A DNA stretch of 44,326 nt, taken from NCBI GenBank assembly GCA_020725675.1, contig DYEP01000186.1, forward strand, positions 1-44,326. Reading direction: 5' to 3'. A program made the position numbers and the translations under genes. This document shows, piece after piece, positions 15,489-23,677 of the stretch. The notes below the pieces were generated by a model. It did not search any database. It saw only the letters and a list, made by a program, of their open reading frames with translations, and was not told the origin of the DNA. Source of the DNA: Symbiobacterium sp. (GTDB taxonomy: Bacteria; Bacillota; Sulfobacillia; DUSP01; DYEP01). How positions within the stretch are numbered: the stretch's first letter is position 1; every line of letters begins with the position of its first letter.

Positions 15489-16921
15489 AGTTCTCCGGTC
15501 TGTTTTCAAGACTTATGGCCAGCTACATCCTGATAGTGCTGATGAGCCTTACTTTTGCAGGGGTCGGGCTCACTTATCTTGTAAGGCAGTGGGTATTCTC
15601 CGCGAGAGAGAAGGAACTGCTGTCCAGGGGTACAGGTATCGCCCAGCTGCTCGAAGGCTACATCCAGGGGACGCTTGATGCCGGTTCGGCGGTAAAGTTG
15701 CTTGACATTATGGACACATTCCTAGACGCAAGACTCTGGTTATTTGATGCCGAAGGCCGGGTGATCGCGACCTCTGAGCGCCACATGGGTGCGCAGCGCA
15801 GGTTCGGGCCCACGCAGGCGCAGGTCCAGGCGGTGCTCGCCGGGGAATTAAGCGTGACCAGATGGCCTGCTCTTGCGCTAACCGCTGCTCGCATCAACGT
15901 AGGTCTCCCGGTTGTAGTGAACGGCCGCGTGCAGGGTGCTGTGTTCTTAAGCGCTACTGTGGCGGGCTACGTGGATATTCTCGCTGCGGTGAGAAGGCAG
16001 ACCATCTACGCTGTGCTAGCAGCGCTGGTAGTTGCGGTATTCGTCGCTTGGAATATCTCAAGGGCCATATCAAGACCGCTTTCCGAGATAGCGAGGATCG
16101 CCGAGCAGGTAGCAAATGGCAACTTCAGCGAAAGGGTGGAGGAGACCGGAACCGATGAGATCGCTTCATTGGCACGCACGTTCAACCTGGCTGTTGATCA
16201 GGTGGAACGGACTGTCAGCGAGCAGCAGAGGCTTGACAGCATCCGGAGGGAATTCGTGGCCAACCTGTCACACGAGTTCAGAGCCCCTCTTGCGTCCATA
16301 AGGGGATTTCTCGAGGCGATGCTTATGGACATGGTGAACGAGGAGGAGCGAGCCAGATATTTGAGCATGATGCTAGACGACGCAAAGCGCCTCGGGCGGC
16401 TGGTCGATGACATGCTGGAACTCTCCCGGATCCAGGCGCCTCAGGCAAGGGTGGACCTGCTCGAGGTGGACGCGGTGGAGGCGCTCGAAAGGGCAAAGAC
16501 ACGTATGGCCCAGCGTGCTGCCCGTGCTGGAGTCAGTATCGAAGTGGCGTTGGAATCTGACCCGGTACAGGTGCTTGCTGATCCAGACAGGCTCGACCAG
16601 ATCCTAACAAACCTTGTGGAAAACGCCATCAAGTTTACAACACCCGGGGGTCGCGTGAGGTTGTCTGTGCGGGATGCAAAAGACAGAGTATGGTTCTGGG
16701 TATCCGACACGGGGCGCGGCATACCTGAGCAAGACCTTCCGTACATCTGGGACAGGTTTTACAAAGTCGACAAGTCCAGGGACCGGGCGGACCTGGGTAC
16801 TGGCCTTGGCCTTGCTATAGTAAAAGAGTTGGTGCTCCTTCACGGTGGTGACGTGGCAGTGCAAAGCGAGCCGGGTCAGGGATCAAAGTTTGGCTTCTGG
16901 TTAAAGCGCGTTTCGCAGTGA
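15485..16921 (+). CDS. Sensor histidine kinase (HAMP, HisKA, HATPase)
   Basis: 478 residues. A membrane helix (about 13-35) precedes an outside domain of about 130 residues with a PAS/Cache-like pattern (ARLWLFDAEGRVIATSE). A second helix (about 169-188), a HAMP linker (ISRPLSEIARIAEQVANG), a HisKA domain with LSHEFRAPLAS (Phe-Arg-Ala where most kinases have Leu-Arg-Thr) and a complete HATPase (NAIKFT, DTGRGIP, GTGLGLAIVKEL) follow. The layout is that of WalK/ResE/PhoR-type kinases. With the secreted Spy-like gene downstream, envelope stress or cell-surface damage is the likeliest input. Confidence 0.93.
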   Translation: MKFSGLFSRLMASYILIVLMSLTFAGVGLTYLVRQWVFSAREKELLSRGTGIAQLLEGYIQGTLDAGSAVKLLDIMDTFLDARLWLFDAEGRVIATSERHMGAQRRFGPTQAQVQAVLAGELSVTRWPALALTAARINVGLPVVVNGRVQGAVFLSATVAGYVDILAAVRRQTIYAVLAALVVAVFVAWNISRAISRPLSEIARIAEQVANGNFSERVEETGTDEIASLARTFNLAVDQVERTVSEQQRLDSIRREFVANLSHEFRAPLASIRGFLEAMLMDMVNEEERARYLSMMLDDAKRLGRLVDDMLELSRIQAPQARVDLLEVDAVEALERAKTRMAQRAARAGVSIEVALESDPVQVLADPDRLDQILTNLVENAIKFTTPGGRVRLSVRDAKDRVWFWVSDTGRGIPEQDLPYIWDRFYKVDKSRDRADLGTGLGLAIVKELVLLHGGDVAVQSEPGQGSKFGFWLKRVSQ

Positions 16922-16941
16922 AGTTTATGAGTTGTTCGTGC

Positions 16942-16977
16942 TTCGTTTAGATTTCGTTTAAACCAGTGAGATATGAT
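16942..16977 (+). promoter_or_regulatory. Spy-like gene promoter with response-regulator direct repeats
   Basis: TTCGTTTA occurs at 16942-16949 and again at 16953-16960, start-to-start 11 bases, one helical turn, as expected for an OmpR-family dimer on direct repeats. TATGAT (16972-16977) is a good -10. The second repeat covers the expected -35 region, which has no recognisable -35 hexamer. This fits an activated promoter controlled by the upstream two-component system. Confidence 0.6.
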
Positions 16978-17010
16978 CAGAGTAGACACTGTGAAAGGAG
17001 GTGTAAGGAT

Positions 17011-17517
17011 ATGAGGAAGTATGGGTGGGTCGTAGCCTTTGCGGTATTGCTTGCTCTCTTTGCAGGTACCGCGCTGGCTGCTCCCGCAGGGGACTTTCTG
17101 ATAGCGCCTCGCCGAACGACGCTTTCGGACGACAACATAGTAGGCTGTCAGCAGGGGTTCGGTTATAGAAAGGTTGGGCTTGCCGGTTTGGGACTCACTG
17201 CGGAACAGGCCGACCAGATTTACCAGATCCAGGTCAACTTCATCAACGAGTCTGCCAAGATTCAGAAGGAAATGGCGCTCCTTGCTGCGGAGATAAGAAG
17301 AGATAGGATCAAGGGCGCCACGACGGAAAGCCTCCAATCCCGCATAGACCAGCTTGACGCCTTGAGGGAGAAGATGGTGGCGCTCAGAGAAGAAAAGCTT
17401 GAGGCCATCCGCTCCATACTCACGCCAGAACAGCTGCAGATACTCGAAGATGCGGCACAGAATCGTGGCTTAAAGGGTAGGGGGCCAGGCAGGTTTGGAC
17501 ACAAGGGCTGCTTTTGA
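17011..17517 (+). CDS. Secreted Spy/CpxP-like (LTxxQ-type) protein
   Basis: 168 residues from the ATG at 17011, with AAAGGAGGTG upstream. A signal peptide is clear (MRKYGWVV, hydrophobic core, cleavage likely after TALA). The mature part is mostly helical, with two LTxxQ-like motifs: LTAEQADQIYQI and LTPEQLQILEDA, the signature of the Spy/CpxP/CnrX family. The region between is a charged helix (EIRRDRIKG ... EKMVALREEKLEAI). Spy and CpxP are extracytoplasmic chaperones or sensor inhibitors, and the genes often follow their two-component system, as here. It ends in a strong terminator. Confidence 0.82.
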   Translation: MRKYGWVVAFAVLLALFAGTALAAPAGDFLIAPRRTTLSDDNIVGCQQGFGYRKVGLAGLGLTAEQADQIYQIQVNFINESAKIQKEMALLAAEIRRDRIKGATTESLQSRIDQLDALREKMVALREEKLEAIRSILTPEQLQILEDAAQNRGLKGRGPGRFGHKGCF

Positions 17518-17544
17518 GGACTGACAAAGAGGGACGGCTGAAAT

Positions 17545-17575
17545 GCCCCGGCTGTGACCGGGGCTCACTGTTTTT
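17545..17575. terminator. Terminator after the Spy-like gene
   Basis: GCCCCGG (17545-17551) and CCGGGGC (17558-17564) form a 7-bp GC stem with a 6-base loop, followed by TCACTG and TTTTT. The convergent HEPN gene stops right at its edge (17565). Confidence 0.85.
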
Positions 17576-17975
17576 CTCTGACTTGCGTTTCCGCCCGGGC
17601 TACACCGAGCCACGTGGCAGCCCACCGTTCGGCAATTCGAGCCTCCTTTTCCGTGTACAGTTCATCCGGTGGGATCCCCAGGAACTCATCGCCGAGCCTG
17701 GCTTTTTCTTCCTCGCTTTGGAGCTTACGGGCTACGAAATAAAGGTCCTGGAGGTCGCCGGCATTCAGCGTGGAAAACCTATCCGGGTACATCCGCAGGA
17801 TTTCGGGCAGGTCCTCAGGATCTGCGTCTATGCCTGAGATGTGAGCCAGCACCTTGAGGCACAGAACGACACATTCATATGCTGAGTGGATGGCATACGC
17901 CGGATTGTTCAGAGCGATCTGCCTCCTGACTGTATCAAGGCGGGCTTCAGCCTGCCGGATGAGTGAACTGGTCAT
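17565..17975 (-). CDS. HEPN-like domain protein
   Basis: 136 residues from the ATG at 17975, which has AAAGGA six bases upstream. An ATG at 17990, overlapping the upstream stop as ATGA, would add five residues. The pattern is HEPN-like: a helix with SSLIRQAEARLDTVRRQIA, then YAIHSAYECVVLCLKVLAHISG, then PEILRMYPDRF. The RX4-6H motif of active HEPN ribonucleases is not visible, so this may be a substrate-binding or degenerate member. It directly follows a nucleotidyltransferase-like gene, the usual HEPN/MNT pairing. Assignment is by pattern only. Confidence 0.55.
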   Translation of the reverse strand: MTSSLIRQAEARLDTVRRQIALNNPAYAIHSAYECVVLCLKVLAHISGIDADPEDLPEILRMYPDRFSTLNAGDLQDLYFVARKLQSEEEKARLGDEFLGIPPDELYTEKEARIAERWAATWLGVARAETQVREKQ

Positions 17976-17986
17976 GTTTTTTCCTT

Positions 17987-18421
17987 TCATACCGCCAGAT
18001 CCCCTAAAGATGTATTCCGGTCCCAGTAGAGTTTCCTGTTATGGCGCAGCTGTCGGGTCCTTGTAATCACTGCATCTACAAGCACGCGGCGGGAGAGACC
18101 TTCTGCAAATGCCCGATTGTCTATGAGTACAATGCCTTCTTCAATTATTCTCATGCCTGCTCCGCTGCAAGCCGGCACTTCGTGCTCATCATAAATATCA
18201 ATGGGGATCCAGCAAGATCCAAGCTGCATAGCTTCTTTTGCCACTTCGGAGGACAGTTCGCGCCTTTCAAGGCGGAGTGCAGGGGCATGCCTGACAAAAG
18301 CAACCAGGCGGCACCTCTTTGAGAGCGGTTGGTACGCCAGCACCGCAAGAAGGTCTTTCCCGAGCCAGCGGCGGATCGCTCTCATGTAAGGTTTGAGGTC
18401 AGGCAGATCCATCTCATTCAC
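17987..18421 (-). CDS. Degenerate nucleotidyltransferase-like protein (MNT-type, HEPN partner)
   Basis: 144 residues. The start is uncertain: GTG at 18421 follows a GGGGGTGG site and lies downstream of a TATAAT box, whereas the ATG at 18439 lies within that box. The sequence LLAVLAYQPLSKRCRLVAFVRH ... WIPIDIYDEHEV has the strand order of a minimal nucleotidyltransferase. The GSxxxG and DxD active-site residues are missing, so catalysis is unlikely. The HEPN-like gene overlaps or follows immediately. Together they may be an eroded HEPN/MNT toxin-antitoxin pair. Confidence 0.4.
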   Translation of the reverse strand: MNEMDLPDLKPYMRAIRRWLGKDLLAVLAYQPLSKRCRLVAFVRHAPALRLERRELSSEVAKEAMQLGSCWIPIDIYDEHEVPACSGAGMRIIEEGIVLIDNRAFAEGLSRRVLVDAVITRTRQLRHNRKLYWDRNTSLGDLAV

Positions 18422-18439
18422 GCCACCACCCCCGAGCAT

Positions 18440-18469
18440 ATTATACCATAATTTCCCATACTAAATGAA
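18440..18469 (-). promoter_or_regulatory. Promoter for the nucleotidyltransferase/HEPN pair
   Basis: On the minus strand, TTCATT (18469-18464) and a perfect TATAAT (18445-18440) are separated by 18 bases. It overlaps the stop codon of the upstream TPR gene and would give this pair its own transcript. Confidence 0.5.
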
Positions 18470-19276
18470 GAGCCCGGGTTCTCCCGGATATCCCGGGAAA
18501 AGTTTCTTCAGCCTGGCCATGTAAACATCTGACTTTTCGCGTTCCCCAATCAAGCGGTACGCGACAGCCAACAGGTAATATGGGGTACCTCCACCGGGGC
18601 GTGTGAGGCCCCGGGTATCCGTCTTTATCACATTGATGGCTTGACCTGGCTGTCCGGATTTGAGAAGGCACCAGGCAGCAAGGCATCGTATTTCTCCGCC
18701 AGAGCGATCCAGCATGTTCATGAGCGCTGTCGCGGCCATCTGATACTCTCCCCGGCAGGCATGGACGAAGGCGAGTATCAGCTGAAGGTCCGCATTCTCC
18801 GGTTCTTCGTCGGTCAAATGGTGGGCAAGTTCATGTGAATCTCTAAGATCTCCGGAGACCAGTCGCGCAAGTACCCGAATCCTGCCAAGACGGGCACGAG
18901 GACACATTCTGTCAGCCAGATCTAGGTGGTGTACGGCAGCCTGCCCGTTCCCTACCCTGAGTGCCGATATCCCGGCCTGAAAGTGGTACCGCGCCCGAGC
19001 TCTACGTCTCCGAGCTGACACTGCAATAAGGCACAGTATAAACAGCAAGAACTTCAACGCAAGCGGCGTTGCAAACGAAAGGCCGAGCACCCCGGCTGTG
19101 ACTAAAACACCAAGCCAGCCGTCCGTGGCCGCAGGCTTCAGTACGGGCGGGGTCTTCTCATTCTTAAGCAGAAGCCTCCATGAATAAATGTATTCAGGCA
19201 CCGGCAGCTCCACGTTCCAGCTCCGGCGGCGACGAAAGCCTTGTGCAGATTTCCTAATAGTTTCTATAGGTTTCAT
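18461..19276 (-). CDS. Membrane-anchored TPR-like protein
   Basis: 271 residues. A cytoplasmic-looking basic N-terminus (RKSAQGFRRRRSW) is followed by two close hydrophobic segments (about 56-87), a basic patch (ARRRRARARY), and a helical region with TPR-like repeats: QAGISALRVGNGQAAVHHLDLADRMCP and AAWCLLKSGQPGQAINVIKTD among them. The repeats would form a protein-binding surface on the side of the basic patch. It follows the L,D-transpeptidase gene after 11 bases (AGGAAG site, ATG at 19276), so a link with cell-wall work is possible but unproven. Confidence 0.65.
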   Translation of the reverse strand: MKPIETIRKSAQGFRRRRSWNVELPVPEYIYSWRLLLKNEKTPPVLKPAATDGWLGVLVTAGVLGLSFATPLALKFLLFILCLIAVSARRRRARARYHFQAGISALRVGNGQAAVHHLDLADRMCPRARLGRIRVLARLVSGDLRDSHELAHHLTDEEPENADLQLILAFVHACRGEYQMAATALMNMLDRSGGEIRCLAAWCLLKSGQPGQAINVIKTDTRGLTRPGGGTPYYLLAVAYRLIGEREKSDVYMARLKKLFPGYPGEPGLFI

Positions 19277-19287
19277 TTCGCTTCCTG

Positions 19288-20265
19288 CTACTCCTCATCG
19301 ATTTCCAGTCGCTGAAACGTACTCCACCCTACAAGACCGTCAACAGTCAACCCGTTATCCCGCTGAAACGCAATGACCGCTGCTTTCAGCATGGGACCGA
19401 AAAAGCCATCCAGTTCACCTCTATAATATCCAAGCTCCTCCAGTCTTTTCTGAATGAGCAGCACATCTGAGCCACGATCTCCATCCTGCAGTACTCTCTT
19501 GGGAGCCAGGTCTCCTATGATTTTTACTGGTGTGCCCACATCGACCATCTCATATAGCCTTGCCACATGGGCATTGTGCATCCGAATGCACCCACCGCTC
19601 AGATCCCTTCCGATGCTGTAAGGTTTGTTAGTGCCGTGAATACCGTAAATACCCCAGGGGATGTCAAGTTGCATCCAGTGCGTGCCGAAGCCTCCGCCCC
19701 AGCCGGACAACTTACGCTTTATCTTCCAGTCACCCATAGGCGTTGGAGTGGAAGGCTTGCCCAGCGCTACGGGAAACCGTGCTATTTCCTCGCGACCGGA
19801 GAACACATACAAGGTATAGGTGTATGTATCGATGAGCACACGGACATCCTTTGGCGTTACACTAGCCATAACGGAAGATTCCGAAGTTGCATCTATCATC
19901 CAGGGCAACAGTGCGAAAAGAGTATCCAGATCCACAACGCCAGTGGGCGCAAGCCCTTCAATCTCCTGGAACTTGGATACTGCCGCCGCCGTCTGATGAG
20001 TAAATGCAGAAGATACAGTGCATTCCAGTCCGTAATAGCTGAGCGCGCTGGTGATTAACCGCGCCCATTCAGGGTCCGAATGTTTAACTGAGATGGGAAT
20101 GAAATCCTCGCAATCTGGAAAGTGGGGAGTGTATGAAGTGTACGTGTCGGAAACTATGACTTTCGGCTCGGGGTTCGGGACGGAAAAACTGTCTTTGGAC
20201 CTAATATCGCCGCACGACGACAGTACCAGGGTGATTAGGCACAGCAGCAGCATACGAGTTGGCAT
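19288..20265 (-). CDS. L,D-transpeptidase (YkuD) lipoprotein with two peptidoglycan-binding domains
   Basis: 325 residues. A lipoprotein signal with lipobox LVLSSC puts the mature protein on the outer face of the membrane. A first peptidoglycan-binding repeat (about 75-120, SKFQEIEGLAPTGVVDLDTL) precedes the YkuD catalytic domain: IHGTNKPYSIG, then the nucleophile motif SGGCIRMHN. A second repeat closes the protein (IQKRLEELGYYRGELDGFFG, FQRDNGLTVDGLVG). The enzyme forms 3-3 cross-links in peptidoglycan or attaches proteins to it. It is in an operon with the TPR-like gene. Confidence 0.92.
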   Translation of the reverse strand: MPTRMLLLCLITLVLSSCGDIRSKDSFSVPNPEPKVIVSDTYTSYTPHFPDCEDFIPISVKHSDPEWARLITSALSYYGLECTVSSAFTHQTAAAVSKFQEIEGLAPTGVVDLDTLFALLPWMIDATSESSVMASVTPKDVRVLIDTYTYTLYVFSGREEIARFPVALGKPSTPTPMGDWKIKRKLSGWGGGFGTHWMQLDIPWGIYGIHGTNKPYSIGRDLSGGCIRMHNAHVARLYEMVDVGTPVKIIGDLAPKRVLQDGDRGSDVLLIQKRLEELGYYRGELDGFFGPMLKAAVIAFQRDNGLTVDGLVGWSTFQRLEIDEE

Positions 20266-20399
20266 TTAATCGCTTCACCTCTGAACTCGTTACCCTGGAA
20301 ATACAATACTCAGTCAGAGAGAGGATAATGACGGCATCAAGGCGAACAAAACACCCGAACGAAGCCAGAACCCGCTGACGTCGGGAGGGGGTGCGGAGC

Positions 20400-21935
20400 A
20401 TGTGGCGCTGGATAGCACTACCCCTGTGCGTATTAATACTTGCTGCAGCCGTTTTTCAGGGCTGTGTAGCACCTATGGAACTGCTGGACGTGAGCCCAAG
20501 GCCAGGCCAGAGCGGCGTATCGCTGGATGCAAAGATATCGATTGCTCTGTCCCGTCCAGTTCGCTCGGGGCATTCGCTCTCGTTGTTACCTCCTGTTTCG
20601 GGTACGCTCCTTGTGGATGATACAAAAGTGGTGTTCTTACCGGAAGTCTTACTACCTGGGGTTCGGTATACAGCCACTTATTCAAACCCAAGACTCAAGG
20701 GCGGTTCTTTTTCGTGGAGCTTTGTTACGGAGGGCGTGGAAGAACCCTTTCCCTCAGCACCTGCCGTGGTGCTCACTGCAGGACCCTTTGAAAGAGTCAC
20801 GGGGCTCAGCTGGTATGACGACGAGAGGCTCGTTGCCGCATTGCGCTCGGGCTCCAAAGAGAGCATCTCACTGATATCCATAGAAGGAGACAGGACGGAC
20901 CTTCTGTCGCTCTTCCCCAATTCGTTCTTCCGGTTTTATGTGTTCCAAGACAGGATCTATTACTCCAACCAGCACACGCAGAGGACATGGTGGTTGCCTG
21001 CTGGTGAAACAGAGCCAAGGGAGATTCTCCCAGGGCTTGTATTCCATCCATCTCCCGATGGGAGCAAAGTGGTGGCATACGGCACCAGCAGAGCAGGGCA
21101 ATCCGCCGCGCGGATGTGGGATAGCCATACTGGCTCGGTGAGGGAGCTTGCCGGTGTGGCAGTGAAGGACTTTCCTTTCACAGGTCTTGGAAACTCATGG
21201 AGTCCGGATAGCGCGTTCTACCTGTGCGTATCAGCTGATGGGACCCGGGGGTTTTCCATCATTCATTCGGCAACTGGCGAGGCGATTTATACCAGTGACT
21301 CAGGCAGCAATCCGGTATGGTCAAAGCAGGGAGCGTCGCTGGCTTTCTTCAACTGGGTGGGCGAGCAGCCGACGCTCTTTGTGGTAGAACTCTACTCCGG
21401 AGACATCCTTGAAGTTCCGCTACCACAGGATCCCGTAACCCCACCGGTGTGGTCGGCTGAGGGGGAGCTAATCGCTGTAGCGGCGGGAAACAACGTATAT
21501 GTTTACAACCTTGTAGAAGGAGACTGGCGGCACCTTGCTGAGTTCCCAAAGGACGTGTTCTCAGTGCCGCAGGAATTCTCTCCTGGCGGAGACTACTTGC
21601 TCGTTACTACCTTCAGCGTGGACTTGTCAAGGCTCGGCGAGGTGCTCATAGACAAAGCCGGAGGACTGACCGATCTCGGACAGGTGGATCGGGTATTGTG
21701 GCTTGACCACTCCACGCTCGTAATCAAGCACTTCTTCGAGGAGATGGGTTCTGAAATCTGGCTTGTGGACGCGCAGTCAGGGCTGCCGCTTCACCCTTTG
21801 AGCCCTTCAGGATGGTTGACGCAGCCGGGCAGCGTGGCTATCTCCCCGACAGGTGAGTACGTCGCGTTCACTTCTGCGACCGCTAGCAGGGACAGAGAAT
21901 ACATCTTCATCGTGTCTACGGGCATTTCCAAGTAG
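20400..21935 (+). CDS. Lipoprotein with Ig-like (Big_5) and beta-propeller (TolB/WD40-like) domains
   Basis: 511 residues from the ATG at 20400 (GGGAGGGG nine bases upstream; GTG at 20391 is also in frame). A lipobox AVFQGC near residue 22 marks a surface lipoprotein. Residues about 28-110 resemble a Big_5 Ig-like domain (VSPRPGQSGVSLDAKISI). The rest consists of repeated blades with SPDGSKVVAYG, SWSPDSAFYL and ISPTGEYVAFTS, the TolB/WD40-like propeller pattern. Role unknown; such proteins usually bind other surface proteins or polysaccharide. It diverges from the transpeptidase gene, and a common surface role is plausible. Confidence 0.75.
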   Translation: MWRWIALPLCVLILAAAVFQGCVAPMELLDVSPRPGQSGVSLDAKISIALSRPVRSGHSLSLLPPVSGTLLVDDTKVVFLPEVLLPGVRYTATYSNPRLKGGSFSWSFVTEGVEEPFPSAPAVVLTAGPFERVTGLSWYDDERLVAALRSGSKESISLISIEGDRTDLLSLFPNSFFRFYVFQDRIYYSNQHTQRTWWLPAGETEPREILPGLVFHPSPDGSKVVAYGTSRAGQSAARMWDSHTGSVRELAGVAVKDFPFTGLGNSWSPDSAFYLCVSADGTRGFSIIHSATGEAIYTSDSGSNPVWSKQGASLAFFNWVGEQPTLFVVELYSGDILEVPLPQDPVTPPVWSAEGELIAVAAGNNVYVYNLVEGDWRHLAEFPKDVFSVPQEFSPGGDYLLVTTFSVDLSRLGEVLIDKAGGLTDLGQVDRVLWLDHSTLVIKHFFEEMGSEIWLVDAQSGLPLHPLSPSGWLTQPGSVAISPTGEYVAFTSATASRDREYIFIVSTGISK

Positions 21936-22029
21936 TACCTGCCGTGATACCGGTTGATAATAATAACGAATGGAGGGATGAGGCGCGGGCTAACTGGTAC
22001 CACCGGTTCTGGATCCGGCGCCGCTGATT

Positions 22030-23550
22030 GTGAACATGCTCGTCTCTTGTGTACAGACAAAAGCGTACTCGATCTACGAAAGTGAAGAAGGACTTGAGCA
22101 TTCGTTAGAAATGTTGGACCAGGCACTTGAACACGGCCCGGAGTTAGTGGTATTGCCTGAGTGTGTGTACCCGGCCTATTACCTCCACGAGTTTCGGCCT
22201 GAGAGGCACCGTCCCTTTGAGGATGTGATCAAACTATTTGCACAAAGGGCGAAGGCACATCATGCATATATCGCAGTAGGTCTTGTGGAGGGCACCTCGG
22301 AACTGTATAACTCCGTGTTCCTGTTGGGGCCTGATGGGAATATCGAAGGTCATGCCAGGAAGGAATTACTCTGGCATTTCGACTCGAAGTGGTTTACGCC
22401 CGGCTGGGAGCACACGCCGGTCAGCATCAAGGGTACGACCGCAGGCATGTTTGTATGCGCGGATGGCAGACAGCCAGAAATTGCCAGAATCCTCCGGATC
22501 AAAGGGGCCCGCATGCTCATTGACGTGACCAACTGGGTTACCACAGGGCGCGATCTGTCAAACCTCCCAAATCCTCAGCCAGACTTCATTATGCGTGTGA
22601 GGGCCATGGAGAATGAGGCGTGGGTGCTTGCTGCCAACAAGGTTGGGCGGGAACTGGACTCAGTCTTGTACTGCGGTAAAAGCATAGTGATCAACCCTGC
22701 GGGGGAGGTCGTAGCCCAGGCGCCATCGGACCAGCCCACTATCCTATTGGCTGAAGTGGACGTTGATGCGAAAGGACTGGACACGCGTCCCCACCCCGTG
22801 CGGGATCGGCGGCCTGATCTGTACGGTGGGCTGCTGAAGAAGGGGAAAGTGGAAAACCCGCTGAGGAACGAGGTCTACGTTGCGCTCGCTCAGGTGGACC
22901 CGGGGGAAGCAGCGGTAGCTGACACTGTGAAGCGCTTCGCCGGTTATGCGCAGGAACAAGGGGCAGACCTGGTGATCTTCCCCGAACTGCCTGCAGGTAC
23001 ATACCACGCCGTAAAAGACGCACTCTCCTCAGTCTCTGTACTTACCTGCTTTACCACCATGAACGACGGAAAGAAAGTAACGTACATCTTGAGGTCCGGA
23101 CGCACGCTGCATGAGTACTGCAGGGTACACACAACGGAGGAAGAGGGTATTACCCCGGGTGATTCCATTGACGTCGCCGACCTCACACACTTTGTGGCCG
23201 GGGTGATGCAGGATGCAGAAGGCCTCATACCCGAACAGGCCCGGACCCTGTCTCTTGCAGGTATGCATTTGCTTATATGGCCGGGAGACTGCCCCGAGAA
23301 AGAAATGGTCGCAAAGGCGCGGGCCGCCGAGAACCGCATCTTCGTCGCCAGCGTGACTTCACCGTCGGGATCGGGGAGCTTTGTGATAAACCCGTACGGG
23401 GCTGTAATGGGAGGATGTCCTCCCGGTTTATCCCACATGGCCATCATTCAGGTACCGGTGGTGCTGGCTGCAAGCAAGCACCTGGCACCATATACCGATG
23501 GATTTTTGGGAAGAATACCTGCAGCCTACGGGGACATTGCCGGACGGTAA
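22030..23550 (+). CDS. Tandem carbon-nitrogen hydrolase (nitrilase superfamily), second domain inactive
   Basis: 506 residues: two nitrilase-fold domains in one chain. Domain 1 (1-275) has the complete catalytic triad Glu44 (VVLPEC), Lys111 (HARKELL) and Cys143 (GMFVCADG). Domain 2 (from about 280) keeps Glu319 (VIFPEL), but Lys is replaced by Arg365 and Cys by Asp395 (by alignment to domain 1 with identical spacing), so it should be dead. Superfamily members release ammonia from amides, nitriles and N-carbamoyl compounds. The neighbourhood (carbamoyltransferase, carbamate kinase, hydantoinase) fits an N-carbamoyl amidohydrolase. Starts at GTG 22030 or ATG 22036. Confidence 0.82.
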   Translation: MNMLVSCVQTKAYSIYESEEGLEHSLEMLDQALEHGPELVVLPECVYPAYYLHEFRPERHRPFEDVIKLFAQRAKAHHAYIAVGLVEGTSELYNSVFLLGPDGNIEGHARKELLWHFDSKWFTPGWEHTPVSIKGTTAGMFVCADGRQPEIARILRIKGARMLIDVTNWVTTGRDLSNLPNPQPDFIMRVRAMENEAWVLAANKVGRELDSVLYCGKSIVINPAGEVVAQAPSDQPTILLAEVDVDAKGLDTRPHPVRDRRPDLYGGLLKKGKVENPLRNEVYVALAQVDPGEAAVADTVKRFAGYAQEQGADLVIFPELPAGTYHAVKDALSSVSVLTCFTTMNDGKKVTYILRSGRTLHEYCRVHTTEEEGITPGDSIDVADLTHFVAGVMQDAEGLIPEQARTLSLAGMHLLIWPGDCPEKEMVAKARAAENRIFVASVTSPSGSGSFVINPYGAVMGGCPPGLSHMAIIQVPVVLAASKHLAPYTDGFLGRIPAAYGDIAGR

Positions 23551-23583
23551 CGCATCGTGCGTCGGCGGAGTCTGTGCCGACCA

Positions 23584-23613
23584 TTGACATACCGTTCCAA
23601 TTGGTAGTACAAT
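23584..23613 (+). promoter_or_regulatory. Strong promoter of pyrB
   Basis: A consensus TTGACA (23584-23589) and TACAAT (23608-23613) are separated by 18 bases. This is the best promoter in the window. It gives pyrB its own transcript, independent of the nitrilase gene upstream. Confidence 0.75.
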
Positions 23614-23628
23614 CGTGTAAAGCTACCA
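23602..23628. promoter_or_regulatory. Inverted repeat flanking the pyrB -10 box
   Basis: TGGTAG (23602-23607) and CTACCA (23623-23628) are perfect complements with centres 21 bases apart, two helical turns, straddling the -10 box. A smaller palindrome, CCAATTGG, overlaps the left arm at 23597-23604. The layout fits a repressor operator. Confidence 0.5.
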
Positions 23629-23677
23629 GTGTATATACCAAGACTCAATGTATGTTACAGAGAGGAGGATGTCTGAC

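Noticed and set aside
21936-22029. T-box-like leader before the nitrilase gene
   Set aside because: GGTACCACC and small stems (AACTGGT/ACCGGTT) are present, but no specifier stem or terminator/antiterminator pair could be seen.
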